From NCBI GenBank assembly GCA_949126835.1, contig OX421509.1, forward strand, positions 6,126,411-6,190,410: 64,000 nucleotides of DNA. The letters are read 5' to 3'. The position numbers were made by a program, and so were the translations under genes. The DNA is from Anisus vortex. Taxonomy: Eukaryota; Mollusca; Gastropoda; Planorbidae. The notes beneath the pieces are model-generated. The model had not been told where the DNA came from. It saw only the letters and a program-made list of their open reading frames with translations, and did no database searches. This document shows, in pieces, positions 31,088 through 43,868 of the stretch (within the stretch, counting starts at the first letter, position 1; the number at the start of each line of letters is the position of its first letter).

Positions 31088-32484
31088 ACCAGCAGGGGAA
31101 AAGAATTGGTTTCCATACAGTGGCTTAGGCAGGTTTTCGCTAGGGGAGCGAACTTAAAAAAAAGGCCCCTACTAGCACATTATTCCATATCAATAGAACA
31201 ATTAAGAATTTGCACGTAACAAGTGTTACTACAAGAATACACTGTGCCATTGTCCACTGTTTTATATTGTTATTTTTTATTTCACTTCTCCACGAGTCTT
31301 TGCAGAGCAACTAATAATGCTGGCAAACTCTGAAAAATTGATAGAATCTACTGATGATTTCTAGGATCTACTATAGCAAAATATTATAAAATTAACGCTA
31401 ATGCTTCTATAAGACTGCATTCGAATCTTCGTCTTTTAATTTTGAAAGACTAATTATTTTGCCAGAAGAAATGAACAGAGAATTTCTAGAAATTCTGAAA
31501 TTGAATTTGGTATACAAATAGTAACTTACTGTGTCCCTGTTGTCCCGAATACAAACTGCCACAATGATACGAGTTAAAAACTTCCTATTCTTTACTAATT
31601 ATTTTCTTTTTGCTTTTAAAAGACCAGGCCCGACAGTTATATCATTAAATCAAACGAAAAGCGTTTCAATTGTGTGGGTAGCTTTAGTAAAATTACTGAA
31701 ACCAATTTTTTTATCACTCCATGTATCAGACCGATAAAAAGAAAGCCAGCGTGCTTAGAATCATATTATTAACCCTTCCCGTACCGACCTACTTCTATCT
31801 ATGCTGCCTTCAGTTCCGCTATATACGCGCCCGGGACTGTAAGGGTTAACTTTCGGAAAGTAAACAACATATTATGAACTCACATTGACTAAGAGCAGAG
31901 ATAGATGTGGCCTTTTAGTGCCCTAATCACCAACCACGCTGTCCAGCACTTTGCTGAACCGATGGTGGTTCCTAATACCATGTTAGGGCATATGACTGTC
32001 ACCCACAATTATAACTGTCTTTGATTATGCTATTGAAACTTTAGCTTTAACACCTAAGCCGGTGTTTATCTTTTTACCTTTTGGTTAGAATGGGTTATGT
32101 CCCAAGTTCCCGGCGTGTTTGATTGAATCCAGTTCAAACTTTAGCCCCGGGACGCAAATAAATGATTGGTCTTTCAAAACACGAATGCGTGCGTCCCGGG
32201 ACACTTGTGGACTGGACATGGCTTGTGTCTCCGGGTCTTGAAATGATAGGGTTGCCAGACACATAGGTGTCAAAAGGAGGACATCCAGAGACGAAAAGGA
32301 GGACAAATGTGTTTCAATTGAATAGTTTCGCAATAAACCCGTAATCAGTATAATTTGTTTATAAGAGTTGCCAATAAGTGCGTATTGGTAAACTGAATAA
32401 GAAACAGTGTTTTGTTTTGTTTTTAAATAATATAATATACATTCACAGTAGGCTAAAAGATTGCCACAGAGGCAAGCCACATAA
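31088..32484. other. Gene-free DNA with MITE-like pieces
   Basis: Holds the small TTAA-flanked element at 31773-31845 and a stretch near 32248-32320 (gggttgccagacac, aggaggacatccag) that resembles a common hAT MITE but has no clear ends. No gene was recognised. Confidence 0.4.
31773..31845. mobile_element. Tiny piggyBac-like MITE
   Basis: A 73-bp segment starting CCCTTCCCGTACCG and ending CGGGACTGTAAGGG sits between two TTAA tetranucleotides (31769-31772 and 31846-31849). TTAA duplication with CCCTT-type ends is typical of piggyBac elements. Only the first five bases match perfectly, so this is tentative. Confidence 0.4.
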
Positions 32485-33010
32485 GGTATTGGATCTCACA
32501 TTAGTTAGGCTTATAGTTGAATATGCAGCATCTGTATAGAACCAAGAAACTAAAGAAAACATTTAAAAATTAGAACAAATTCAAAAAAGAGCTGCAAGGT
32601 TCATAACTAGTGAATATTCCCAATTAACAAGAGTAACACCAGTAGTCAAATCACTAAACCTAGAAACACTAGAGGACAGAAGGGCAAAAAGTAAAGTAGT
32701 AATAATACGTAAGGCATTAAACTCTAATTTAGAAATACAACCCAATAACAACCTGTTGCAAAGCTCAGATAAACATAAAGACAAAAACACTTTCCTTGTC
32801 CCTTATGCGAGAACAAACGCATATAGGTACTCTGTCTACATGAATTGCATTAGGGCATATAATGGTTGGGTTGCCTGAACAAACCAGGAAAACCAGTAAC
32901 TTAACATCATTTAAACCATTAATAAAAATGCAAGACTAGACTTGGACCACAGATGAGCGTAGGATGCAATAAGTTTATTTATAGAATGAGCGTCCGTAAT
33001 TTTTAAGATA
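32485..33010 (+). pseudogene. LINE family A, RT C-terminus and 3' end
   Basis: The frame shows IVEYAASV, KLEQIQKRAARFITSEYSQ, LNLETLEDRRAKSKVVIIRK and DKHKDKNTFLVPYARTNAYR, then the 3' UTR with gaccacagatgagcgtagga and a final aagataagata. It is the clearest copy of the family A C-terminus and serves as the empty-site reference for the MITE at 1726. Confidence 0.8.
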
Positions 33011-33116
33011 AGATAACAGAGAGAGATGGAGAGAAAGATAGAGCGACACAGAGAGAAATAGTCAGAGAGAGAGAGAGAGAGATGAATACATAAGTTTAGA
33101 TTGATAAAGAGATAGG

Positions 33117-33150
<34 letters not shown>
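33011..33150. repeat. GA-rich simple repeat
   Basis: (GA)n and GAGAGA-rich DNA directly after the LINE tail. Confidence 0.8.
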
Positions 33151-33772
33151 TGGCTGGCTTGCTTGGTGAACTGTAAATTATTTATATTTTTTTTAAAGAA
33201 TCAAAGCAAAACATTAATCATTTTAAAAATGTCTGTGCATACATAATTTGCAGCCGGGCAAAGAGGGAAAGGGACATCAGAGAAATATTGATTGAAATCA
33301 CTGTTTCGTTGGTGACTACTACATAAGTTATGAACGCAATGAGTTCAAACCATTTCAGATTTCTCATTCTTCTTTTGCGCAAAAAAAGCATTAAAAAAAA
33401 GCCATTTTTTTACAATCATGGGTGTATCTTCTCTTTTCTAATAGATTAGGGACAGATTCCCGAAATGAACGCTTCAAATGTGCTCTCTATTATAATGTAC
33501 TTGCCTTGTCATTAAAGTCAATAGAAAAACTGATATGTTATTAACATGCCTTACACGTAGCTCTGGTCAGAATTTATAAATTGTTACGTCTGTAAATGTC
33601 CATGTTTACAAAAAGATGATGTCGCCGCCTCAAAGATGACGTGGTCAACCAAAAAATTTAAGTCACAGCCCCTCGTAGCAACAAGAAACAAGCTTCAGCC
33701 TATACATTTTTTATCATCTTGATAAAATTGTATTGATATTACAACACGATATGCTCACATACCATTTACATT
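33151..33772. other. AT-rich DNA upstream of lectin gene 2
   Basis: No repeat or gene was recognised. It is the likely 5' flank of lectin gene 2. Confidence 0.4.
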
Positions 33773-33779
33773 TATATAT
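33773..33779 (+). promoter_or_regulatory. Possible TATA box of lectin gene 2
   Basis: TATATAT about 80 bp upstream of the proposed start codon. An initiator-like TCAGCACG follows near 33795. The prediction rests on position only. Confidence 0.35.
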
Positions 33780-33851
33780 TCACGTACAATAGTTTCAGCA
33801 CGTCTCCAGCGACAATTCACTTCTTCACTTCTATCCCAAAAGTCTGCAATA

Positions 33852-33903
33852 ATGTTGACTAAACATAAACTGAGCTACTATTTAATTTGTTTTCATTTTC
33901 TGA
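33852..33903 (+). CDS. Lectin gene 2, signal-peptide exon (proposed)
   Basis: ATG opens a 17-codon frame, MLTKHKLSYYLICFHFL, a short basic start followed by a hydrophobic core, i.e. a signal peptide. It ends one base into the next codon at a perfect donor (CTGA|GTAAGT). The resulting phase 1 is exactly what the next exon (52305) needs. The 18.4-kb intron is long, but 12.7 kb of it is the nested LTR element and more is LINE debris. Linkage to 52305 is inferred. Confidence 0.6.
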
Positions 33904-33905
33904 GT

Positions 33906-34429
33906 AAGTAAATACATTAATCTTTGTATTAATATTTCTCTGTTTTTATGGTTGAAGAAATGAACTTATTAGACATTTTGTTCGATAAGATGAACATGTT
34001 GCTGTGTTGTTGATGTTAATATGACCTGCTAACTACTTTTGAACGTTTATTTTATATGTTCCAAACACACACATCTCGGAAACTATTTCATTGCTCGGCT
34101 GACCATTTTAAGTAAGGTGGCCAACATTGTCCGTACTTATCTGTCCTCCCAATTTACTTTAATGGAATGCATGTAGTTTTTGCAGGTCGTACCCCTTTGG
34201 GTGATCATGGGGGAGCAAAATGCCACCCTCTTTCCTATTCTTTGGCTGTACAGCCCTGATGAGTAGTTTTCTTTAGCTTCCTCAGAAATTTTTAATGGCG
34301 CCCATCTCCTACTTCAGGTCTAGCGACGATCAACCAAGATGTAAATACCTTAGTAAATAATTGAAAAGAACTACTAATGTCAACTGCAGTGGAATAATAA
34401 AACAGTCATGGGTTACTAACAAGGTACTT
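33906..34429. other. Intronic DNA without features
   Basis: Start of the first intron of lectin gene 2. Nothing was recognised. Confidence 0.4.
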
Positions 34430-36380
34430 CACCCCTAAAGAGGGAAATGTCCGCCTCGGTAGCAGCAGATAAGTACAGACTAATAAATACAAGGCTTAGG
34501 AAAGAGATAAAAAAAGCTAAAGAAGACGGGATCGATAATGGCTGCCGCACAATGGAGGATAGTATAGCAGCCGGTAATAGTAAGAAAGCAAACAGTTAAT
34601 TAGGGAACCTCACAAAAACACAGCAGATGCCTGCTTCAGTAATAGAGTACAGCAATATGGTCAGCTCCTTACTGAAAACACACCAGTACTTGGACGTTGG
34701 ACAGAATACTACACTGAGCTGTGTAATCAAAAGGTCGAGCCTGATATAGAAAAAAAACCAGGAAAGATGGTTTGACGAATTACTAGTGATGCTATGCGAG
34801 GTCGAAGAAGCAGTACGAAGTTTAGAGGGGGGAAAGTCTCCTGAGACCGACAATATTTCTGCTGAACTGTTGAAACATGGGGGTGTAGCGGTAACGAAAA
34901 CACTGGTCATAAAATATGAGAAAATAAAAAATGGCTTAAGGACCGGACCCAGTTACTAATAATATTACTGACCAAGAAAGGCAATATAAAACAATGCCAG
35001 AATTACAGGACAATAAGCCTCCCTAGCAAGGTAATGCTAAAAGTTACCCTTAATAGACTTGAACCTGTGGCTGAGGAATTACTGTCAGAAGAACAGGCAT
35101 GTTTCAGACTACGCAGAAGCGCATTGGAGCAGATTTTCAACTGCCGCCTGCTCTTAGAAAACCACCTACAACACCAACGCGAACTCCATCATAACTTTAT
35201 AGACTTCAAGAAGCCTTTGATTGTGTACGGCACCAAGGACAGTGGTAAGTGATAAGAAGCTACAACATTGAAGAAAGACTTATACAGGTGATCGAAGAAC
35301 TCTACAATGAAGCGAGCAATGCAGGTCATCTCAATGGGTGTATAACAGACTTCTTCAATATATCAATTGGCGTCCGTTAAGGTTACATTCTATCACTATT
35401 CTTGTTCAATATCGTCCTAGAAAAACAACAACAGGCAAGAAACGCTCGATGACTACCTCACATCCATCTCCATTAGTGGAAGACCCCTATGTAATCTAAG
35501 ATTTGCTGATAATATCGACATAATGGCCGGGAGCAACAATGAACTATAAGACTTCACAGGCAGGCTTACAGATAGAGCAGGGGCATACGGAATGTAAATC
35601 AGCTCAGAAAAACAAAGAAGAAAAATTATCAACACCACAGGAGCAAGAAGTGCAAAGATCATAATGAACCAAAACAACTAGAAGAGGAAAATAATTTCAA
35701 ATTCCAGTGCCACCTTATTCATAGACGGAAGCTGTGAGGCAGAAATTGAGACAGGATTGGGTCAGCAATTGCGGCAACGGCTAGACTAAACAGAAGCTGG
35801 TCCAGCAAAAGCATTAGTCTCCCCAAAAAGCTCAGAATTTACAGAGTCATTGTGAAAACCAATGCTATGTACGGATGTGAGAGCCGGACACTACTTGCAG
35901 CCACTGAAATAAAATTGCAGGCATTCGAAAATAAATGCATGATAAAAATCCTTCGAATCTCCTACCTAGAACACAATACTAATGAATATTATGTCTGGGA
36001 CAGAATATCATCAATCGCTGGCCCTCAAAAAACATTATGACAACAATCAAACGGCGCAAACCAACTCAAAAAGGTTTGAGATACATAATTCTATTGGGGA
36101 ATAACCGCCACCAATGTCAGGAAAATACAGACATTTTTTAACACCTGCCTCAGAAGAATCCTTAGGATAAGTTGGCCAGAAACCATCAATAATGAAGAGC
36201 TCTGGATAGGAACTAAAATGAGGTCTGTGGAAGAGGAAATTTCCTAAAAGAGATGGAAATGGATTGGCTACACCTAAGAAAACCGGCAAATAATATCACT
36301 CGGAAAGTACTAAATTGGAACCCCCAAAACAAAAGAAAAAGAAGTCAGCCGAGAAACACGTGGAGGCGCGATATAGAAAC
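34430..36380 (+). pseudogene. LINE family C endonuclease-RT, decayed
   Basis: A broken RT of the type commonly annotated as endonuclease-reverse transcriptase in invertebrates. Blocks in order: EVEEAVRSLEGGKSP (34799-34845), AELLKHGG, LEPVAEELLSEEQACF (near 35055-35105), LEQIFNCRLLLENHLQHQ, NFIDFKK (near 35193; the usual AFD aspartate motif is damaged), then ISISGRPLCNLRFADN (35461-35510, FADD box as FADN) and YGCESRTLLAAT (35862-35900). A second C-terminal part around 36120-36375 has ILRISWPET, KRWKWIGY and NWNPQNKRKRSQPRNTWRRD. Frameshifts and stops are numerous. Confidence 0.8.
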
Positions 36381-36889
36381 TGATTTTAAAAAGCTATCTT
36401 ATCTTACCTTATCTTATCTTATACATTACAAACGCACATTCTATAAAGAATTAAAAAGTCTCTTAAGAACCGAGACGAGCGAAAGCTGTTATGTCCAGGG
36501 CGTAACGCTTAGGTTTGAGCATAACTCTGTCGAAGGCGTGGGTGTGCCGTGTAACAGGGAAGGATTCCGTAGGCCAGCGACCGTTCACTGCGACCCCTAA
36601 GGATCATTATCGTGGTGGCTCACTCGTATTCCTGCACTGTCACCACTGTCACAAATCCTATAATATAGGCACAGGCATCCAGGCACCGAGTGGTTTTCGA
36701 GACGGGGTTGCAGCGTCCATTGCTACCTCCCCACCGAGACCCGGTGGACTCTCGGCAGTGTAATGAATCTCGGACACGCTGCGGGGGCTGTCCCCCATGC
36801 GTTTCCCCGCCGATGTATTCTTAATGGGAATGTATCGGCGGTTTACACACCACGCCAGTCTTTAAGGCCCATGGGTACAGTAGTGCCTT
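36381..36889. other. Unannotated DNA after LINE C
   Basis: Begins with a ttatcttacc/ttatc tail (36396-36425). The rest is less AT-rich and unclassified. Confidence 0.4.
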
Positions 36890-37295
36890 CTATAAAGAAG
36901 ATTATTGCGTCCTACGCTCATCCATGGTCCGAGTCTAGTCTTGCATTTTTATTAATGTTTTAAATGATTTTAAGTTACTGGTTTTACTTGTTTGTTCAGG
37001 CAACCCATTCCATGCCTGATTGCCACTCGGGAAGAAAGAGTACTTATATGCATTTGTTCTCGCATTGGGGATACGGGATAAGGAAATGTTTTTGTCTTTA
37101 TGTTTATCTGAGCTTTGCAACAGGTTGTTATTGTGTTGTATTTCTAAATTAGAGTTTAATGTCTTATGTATTATTACTACTTTACTTTTTGCCCTTCTGT
37201 CCTCTAGTGTTTCTAGGTTTAGTGATTTTACTAATGGTGTTACTCTTGTTAATTGGGAATATTCACTAGTTTGAATTTGTTCTAATTTTTTATTT
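36890..37295 (-). mobile_element. LINE family A, C-terminus and 3' end (minus)
   Basis: The minus strand encodes the family A C-terminus, including SDKHKDKNISLSRI, RTNAYKYSFFPSGNQ and AWNGLPEQ. The 3' UTR ends near 36890. It extends upstream to LNLETLED-like sequence near 37225. Confidence 0.75.
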
Positions 37296-37640
37296 TTTAT
37301 TTATGTAACCTGTATGGTTACATTTTGTAAGTTACCTAATCTTTCTTATGTTTTTTTATTATAATTTGTATCAAATGTCATTTTTGCATTTTTGTATTTA
37401 TTTGTCTTGGAAAACCTAGTGTTGTTTTTATAAAGACTTTTGGGTTTTAGTGTTTTTTTCTGGGTTATTTCCCGTGGGGAAAGATAGTCCTAAAATATTC
37501 TTGGGCAAAATGTTGTTTTATGTAAATATTTAAAACTTAAATAGTCCTAATTCTCTATTTCACTATTTTGATTTTATACTTTTATAAATATTTTATTTAA
37601 ATTTCAACTAACCTGTTTAATTAATTGTTATTGGTTTTTA
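37296..37640. other. T-rich intronic DNA
   Basis: No feature was recognised. Confidence 0.4.
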
Positions 37641-37920
37641 TTTACCATGTTTGGTACTATTTTTATGTGAGCGTTGTGATGGAGTATTTCGGTTAGGGAT
37701 GGTGAACCGCCTTTTTAGTCCCTTTATTTTAAGTTGCATTTTCTGTCTGTCTGTCTGTCTGTCTGCAATGGTGCAAAAATTGGCTTCGATTTTTCGACCA
37801 CTTCCCGTAGTCCGATCGAGCTGAAAGTTGGACAGCAGACTTGTGGCGCCTAACAATACATCCTATCAAATTCTCAGTTAAAACAACTTAATAATACTAC
37901 ACTTATGACAATATTCATTT
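37641..37920 (+). repeat. Repeat R1, left part beside the LTR insertion
   Basis: Includes a (CTGT)n run at 37741-37765 and a block matching the minus strand of 5320-5460. It continues at 50629 on the other side of the nested LTR element. Confidence 0.65.
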
Positions 37921-38545
37921 TGTTATGGACCTCTATATGATTGACTATTATTACGACTCGTTAAATCGGATTCAATGAATATAGTTGTATCTTTATTAGA
38001 AGTCTCTAGATTCTGCTAATCTGTAGCCCAAGCTAGGGGTTCCTTGACTGACAGGTCTATGCAGCAATGTAGTTATATTCGTGATAATTATCTTCAACAC
38101 CTTTCTCAACAATGATAGATCAAACAACTCCAGTTGTTGAATAAACAATTTTATTTAAATTGTAGACTCAATATAAACGATCAATAAACTTCATCAACTG
38201 ATGGCAACATAAGTTTCAATACAATGGCATACAATATACAAATGAATATTAGCGACTTCACTCGACAAACTTCCGAACTGAACTAACTTTAAGGAGGTCG
38301 GGACTTTCCAAAGAAAACTATCATCGAAGATTCTACAGGGTCTTAATACGCATTTTAACCTCTTTCTCTATATAATACTGCGATTCAGTTTTATTCTCCA
38401 ATTTCCACGGGGTTGGACGAATTATTTTATTTAAACTGCCCTCAGGGCATAAAGGTCAAACCTTGGTCGCTTTGGACTCTGATACGCTCTTGTTAAGAGG
38501 TCAATGCCTTACTACGTCATTCATTTATGACCGATATTCGTAACA
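37921..38545 (-). repeat. LTR, outer element, 3' copy
   Basis: 625 bp, starting TGTTATGGACC and ending TTCGTAACA on the plus strand, so TG...CA in both readings. It appears identical to 50004-50628. Confidence 0.93.
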
Positions 38546-38558
38546 TCCCCCCCTTCTA
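38546..38558 (-). other. Polypurine tract of the outer element
   Basis: Plus-strand tccccccccttct-like run next to the LTR; on the minus strand GAAGGGGGGGA directly precedes the 3' LTR, the expected primer site for second-strand synthesis. The inner element has the same tract before 48790. Confidence 0.8.
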
Positions 38559-39174
38559 AAGCTTTATAATTATTTCCTTTACATTTTAACCATACGAAAA
38601 ATGTTAATTTTAAGGAATAATTATAAAAGAAAATATTCCGGGAAAAACAATACAGTTCAATTGGCGATCCCAATAATTCAATCGAACTGATAACAATAAC
38701 ATAATAATATATGCAATATAAATTCATCTTATCAAATGGCTTAACTATAGTCATTCAATCATTCAATTTTTAATTCAAAACAATGGACAATTAAATTGTT
38801 TATCTAAATCTTGTTCACAAGAAAAATACTTAATCATTCTTAATAGATATAATATAATACAAGTTAATAATTTCTATTACATGAACATTCCACGTTAATA
38901 AAAACCTCTCTCGTCCATTTAATTATAAACTAATATCTTTTACATTTGTAATCAAACAACAAAAGAAAAATCACTTAATGTCTATTCAGACACGACTTAT
39001 TTTTTCATAAGCAGAAAAAAACAAACGCTCTTGATGAAAAAAATACTACTAGGCTTGACCTAATTACACAACAACACGATCATTTTCTCGACAGTATTTT
39101 TTTTTTCATGTTTGTAGGCTGGACAACATTAGACAACTGTCTGTGACGCGACACAGAAATTGAGGTCAATTCCG

Positions 39175-39213
<39 letters not shown>

Positions 39214-40716
39214 CTCAATTGATTTTAACAATGTTGACATCGCTATGCAAATTTACCTCATCACAGCCTAGGTCAAAAAAATATTGCTACGCGATTAAAT
39301 AGTTATCGTAACTAAATGAGCATTATTTAACAACCATTATCTTCTCAAAGTCAAATTCATTTATGTTATTTTAAGAACATTAAACATAGTCTGTTCACGA
39401 ATTAAAATAGTTTATAGACAATTTCATTAAAAATAATTCAATTTCTCATTTTACCATGACCTTTGACGTCATTATTTTTTTTTTAAAAGAGTTCACATTG
39501 AAACATTCTATCTTTCATGCAGACATGGATTTACTTGAAACAAATTTGGTTAATTTACTTAATTAACTATCAATCAAAGCAGATTATATTATCTTCATAC
39601 AATCTTAGTACTAAATAGTAAGTACTTATTTTCTTTTAATTACATTAAAGACATTTCAAATACAATATTATTGAAGTAGAAAAGAGTTAAGCATAGGCTA
39701 CTATTAATTTTTTTTTTTTCAGAGCGAAATCAATGTAACAATTTATGTACAAAACAAACTGCCAGTTTGACTGGTGTGGTAAAACATTCCATTTCCAATC
39801 TTTTCAGTGGTGTACATTGCTCTTTTCCATTTTCCATAAAGGTTTTATTCCTTATTCATAGATTCTCCTGTTACTTTCACAGTGTTCAGGTCTACCCAAT
39901 CTTTTGATTGTCAGTACAATTCATTCAATCTATTTTAACTCATACAGAAAAAAAAATAGATTAGTTTTACAATCTTGACATGAAATCCTTAATTAATAAT
40001 ACATTAGTTGAACATTGGTATGTCAACATTATAAATTCTCAACCATGACATTCTCAACCATTCTGGTTTACAGTGTCAAGTCAGTGGTGCATATCCTAAA
40101 TTTATACAAAACAAGGATAAGTTTTATTAGTTTCTACTTTTGATCTGCTTTTCATGTAACAGTATCCTAAAAGTGAAAAATCATATATAATACATTTCTT
40201 GGAATTCTTTTTAGTCATAGTTCTGTCTTGCTGCAACTATTTTTACCCTACATTATCATACATTCAATGATAATATAACAAATGAATAAATTCACATAGA
40301 AGAAATTTGCATCTTGACTCAGTGCAATATTTCAATAACAGTACATGATAATATAAATCCATAGTACAATCATAAAACATTTCTCAATACTTTAGTGATA
40401 GAAAATTCTCTTTTCTCAAAATCATTTACATCTTTTTCAATCAAATTATCCTCTCTGCCAAATGTTTCAATTATCATTTCCAGAGATTCTCAAACATATC
40501 TTATAATCAGTCCACATTTATAATGTCCTCTGATATAGAAACCAATTCTGCGGATAAAACTGATCTTTTTCTCTTATAGCAATTATTTTAAATGCTCAAC
40601 CTAACAAGTTTGTTTAGAAATATCACACTATAATGATATTTACTCTAACAATACTTTTACTCATTCCTTTTTCTTCACAAGTAAGGGATTTAGTTTTAAA
40701 ACAGTAAGTTTGGTAA
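38559..40716 (-). other. Non-coding 3' region of the outer element
   Basis: About 2.16 kb, very AT-rich, with a (TC)n run at about 39178-39210. It is where RT and RNase H would be expected in an autonomous relative, but no frame or RT motif is visible. It is shared with the inner copy (46633-48781). Confidence 0.7.
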
Positions 40717-43070
40717 CTAACTATCAGTGAATTTGTCATTCAATTCATCCTGAACTCCAGGCATGAATTTTACAAATATAAAGAGTAACAATGTTAACAA
40801 CATCAAGCTTTTTCCAATTGTTTTCAGAAGGTAAGGCTTCATCATTTTCAAATGATATAATATTTTTGCCTTTCTTTCATCACACAACAATGGCATCTGC
40901 ATGTGAGCAGTGTACAATTTTTTTCTAACAAACACAGTTATGTCAGACAAAAAATTTATGTACTTATCTAGGTACTTGCTCAGCCCAAGGAGGTCCAATT
41001 CGGTCGGCCATTCCTCTTGAAGTATTTTGAGTGGTCCTTGGACAGTGGGTCCAAAGATTGGTCCATAGGCTCCTCGACTTTCCGGATGGGATTCAGTTGA
41101 CATCTCCTGCTCCAGGCATAAGTTCTTTAGTACTGGATTGAAGAGTTCCGAGGCGAAGTTGGTCCTTCGATCTGTCGGTATGGATTGTGGTAACCCATAG
41201 CTTTTGGTAGTTTCGGTCCAGCTCTCCGCACTCGTTTCTTCAGTGATGCTCCTCCAATCTTCATCTGTACCGGCAACTGCAGGTTTGCATTGTTGTTTGT
41301 TCATGCTGTGGTCTATCTGTTCATAGACATCATTAGTAGGAGTTTCTTTCTCGTCGACAGCTTTCTCATGCAACTGTAGCAACTCTGGGTCTACTTTCTG
41401 CTCAGCAATCATTTCATTTTGTGATGACTTCTTTGATTGATCATTTCCTTTCGGACAATCTTCAATCATGGAGAAAATAGTAGTATCACGTTCCACTTCT
41501 TCTTCCTCTTTCTTCTCTCGTGGGAGAATTTCTTCTTTCTTTTCCTTTTCTTGTGAGATAATTTCTTCTTTCTTTTTCTGTGGTGTCATACCATTTATAA
41601 CATCACCTACAGGATAAAGTTCTTTTTCTTTTCCTGTCTCCACCATAGGACTAGGGTCTGGATTTTCCTTCACAATCAGTTCAGGTCTCACCCTCCCTTT
41701 CGCCAAATCATTTGCTAGGATAACAGATATGCCCTCAACAGGAAGTTTTGATATTACTCCAACTGTCACATATCCTGTCACCAAGTCAGATGCGAGGTAT
41801 ATCCTATGTAGAGGTATTTCTTCTTTCCATTCAAAACCTCTCAATAGGACAGTCTGTCCTGTCAATGTATTATCATTTAATGGTAATACATCTTTAAGCA
41901 GCAGTGTTAATGATGCTCCTGTGTCTCGTAATATTTTTACGGACTTCAGTGGTCCTTCCTTTTGTAAGGCCACACAACCTTCACTAATGAACGGTTGAAA
42001 ACTGCACAGGGTCTCTGTGTCAATTTTATTCTTCCCTTGACCATGACTTTCGGGTGTTGTTTCATCTTTCGATGACTTCAGACTCTTGTTCGAGTCAAAA
42101 ATACTTTGGTCTACTTTTTCGTCTCTGTGGACTTGGACAATTAATCCAATAGTAGCCATTCTGTATTTATAATCAGGATATTTATCCTCATTATCTTCAG
42201 TTGTAGATTTCTCTACCTTCTGACTTTTGCTCTCAGGCAAATCCACCCTCAGTGTTTCTGGTTTAGAATAATCTTTCTTCGAATTCAGTTCGTTTGTATT
42301 TTCGCTTTCTTGTACCTTTTGTTTTGGTTTATGGCTAGTGCACATTACCACTTTGTTAGGTCTTTTGTCGCTTCGTATACTCCAACAGTCTTCGATGCTA
42401 TGTCCTGTTCTTTTACAAAAAGTACATCGGACGTTTTTGTTGACAGGTTTCTTATTCACATCATTTTGTTTCACAAAATGCTCTTTTTCACGATGTTTTT
42501 GTGTGTTTTCTGCTTGCCGTTGTGGCCTATTAACATTCTTTTCACCAGCTGTCCTATGACACAGTGCATACTGTTCAGCTAAATCAGCAGCCTTATGTGG
42601 GTCAGTGATATCACGCTCGGATAAATACATTCTTATATCCGGCCTCACTTTGTTAATAAAATCCTCTAACAGAATGATATCTTTCATTTCTTTTAATGTG
42701 GAGATATTTCTGGATTTTATCCACTGATCCATTAACTTTTCTTCTGCTCTAAGGAAGTCTAAGTGTGTTTGGTAAGGGGACATTGTGTACTGACGGAACC
42801 TTTTCCGATAACTTTCCGGTATTTGGTTATAGGCTTTAAGTACAGTGTCTTTAATGATTTCATAATCATTTAAATTCTCCTCTTTTAACAATAGAACACA
42901 ATCTCTTGCCCTTCCCTGAGTAAAAGCTGTTCTCACTAATATTCCCCATTTATCTTCTGGGAACTTAAAATCTCTGCAAGAAATTTCAAAGGTCTGGAAG
43001 AAATTAGCTATTTCACTTTCTTTATCAATGTAGGTAGGGACTAGCTTTTTCCATCTGGCCATCTCTACAT
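40717..43070 (-). pseudogene. Gag-protease-integrase remnant, C-terminal part (outer)
   Basis: A long open minus-strand frame, cut at its 5' side by the inner element; the first few codons of the open frame beyond 43070 come from the inner LTR. In order it has: a SCAN-like capsid helix block (including FLRAEEKLMDQWIKS), a zinc knuckle CTFCKRTGHSIEDC (residues about 220-233 of the open frame), the protease box RDTGASLTLLL (about 385), a lysine/glutamate-rich linker (about 500-535), an integrase remnant (YGLPQSIPTDRRTNF, then SHPESRGAYG and QGPLK, then CDERKA and HLKMMKPY), and a hydrophobic tail SLMLLTLLLFIFVKF. The integrase lacks its zinc-binding N-terminus, the first aspartate block and the catalytic glutamate. 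The other gag segment lies at 49415-49830. Confidence 0.85.
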
Positions 43071-43695
43071 TGTTACGAATATCGGTCATAAATGAATGAC
43101 GTAGTAAGGCATTGACCTCTTAACAAGTGCGTATCAGAGTCCAAGGCGACCAAGGTTTGACCTTTATGCCCTGAGGGCAGTTTAAATAAAATAATTCGTT
43201 CAAATCCCGTGGAAATTGGAGGATAATTCTGGATCGTAGTAATTATAGAGAAAGAGGTTAAAATGCGTATTAAGACCCTGTAGAATCTTCGATGATAGTT
43301 TTCTTTGTAAAGTCCCGACCTCCTTAAAGTTAGTTCAGTTCGGAAGTTTGTCGAGTGAAGTCGCTAATATTCATTTGTATATTGTATGCCATTGTATTGA
43401 AACTTATGTTGCCATCAGTTGATGAAGTTTATTGATCGTTTATTTTGAGTCTACAATTTAAATAAAATTGTTTATTCAACAACTGGAGTTGTTTGATCTA
43501 TCATTGTTGAGAAATGTGTTGAAGATAATTATCACGAATATAACTACATTACTGCATAGACCTGTCAGTCAAGGAACCCCTAGCTTGGGCTACAGATTAG
43601 AAGAATCTAGAGACTTCTAATAAAGATACAACTATATTCATTGAATCCGATTTAACGAGTCGTAATAATAGTCAATCATATAGAGGTCCATAACA
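43071..43695 (+). repeat. LTR, inner element, 5' copy
   Basis: 625 bp, TGTTACGAAT to CCATAACA. It contains a poly(A) signal candidate AATAAA at 43619-43624, another at 43461-43466, and an AT-rich TATA-like stretch near 43245. Confidence 0.93.
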
Positions 43696-43720
43696 GTTTG
43701 GGGTCTTCGTCCGATATAGT
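43696..43720 (+). other. Primer-binding site of the inner element
   Basis: Directly after the LTR the sequence reads GTTTGGGGTCTTCGTCCG. The TGG at its start would pair with a tRNA CCA end. It resembles, with mismatches, a proline-tRNA-type site as used by murine leukaemia virus-like elements, and it resembles the site of the full-length element at 61.87 kb. The tRNA cannot be named with confidence. Confidence 0.55.
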
Positions 43721-43868
43721 TGTATAGTGAAGCATATATTCAAGTTGTGTTGTGTTGTGTGTTGGAGCAGTGACCTACTGAGCAAGCCTAAGAACGCTGA
43801 AATTATTCTTCCGATTGGAAAAACGTAAGTTGGAAAAATTTACATTTTTAAAATCTCTTAACTAAAGA

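Noticed and set aside
43071..43089. First codons (MTDIRNN) of the 790-codon minus frame as a true start
   Set aside because: They are the inverted LTR of the inner element; the true gag start of that gene is at 49830.
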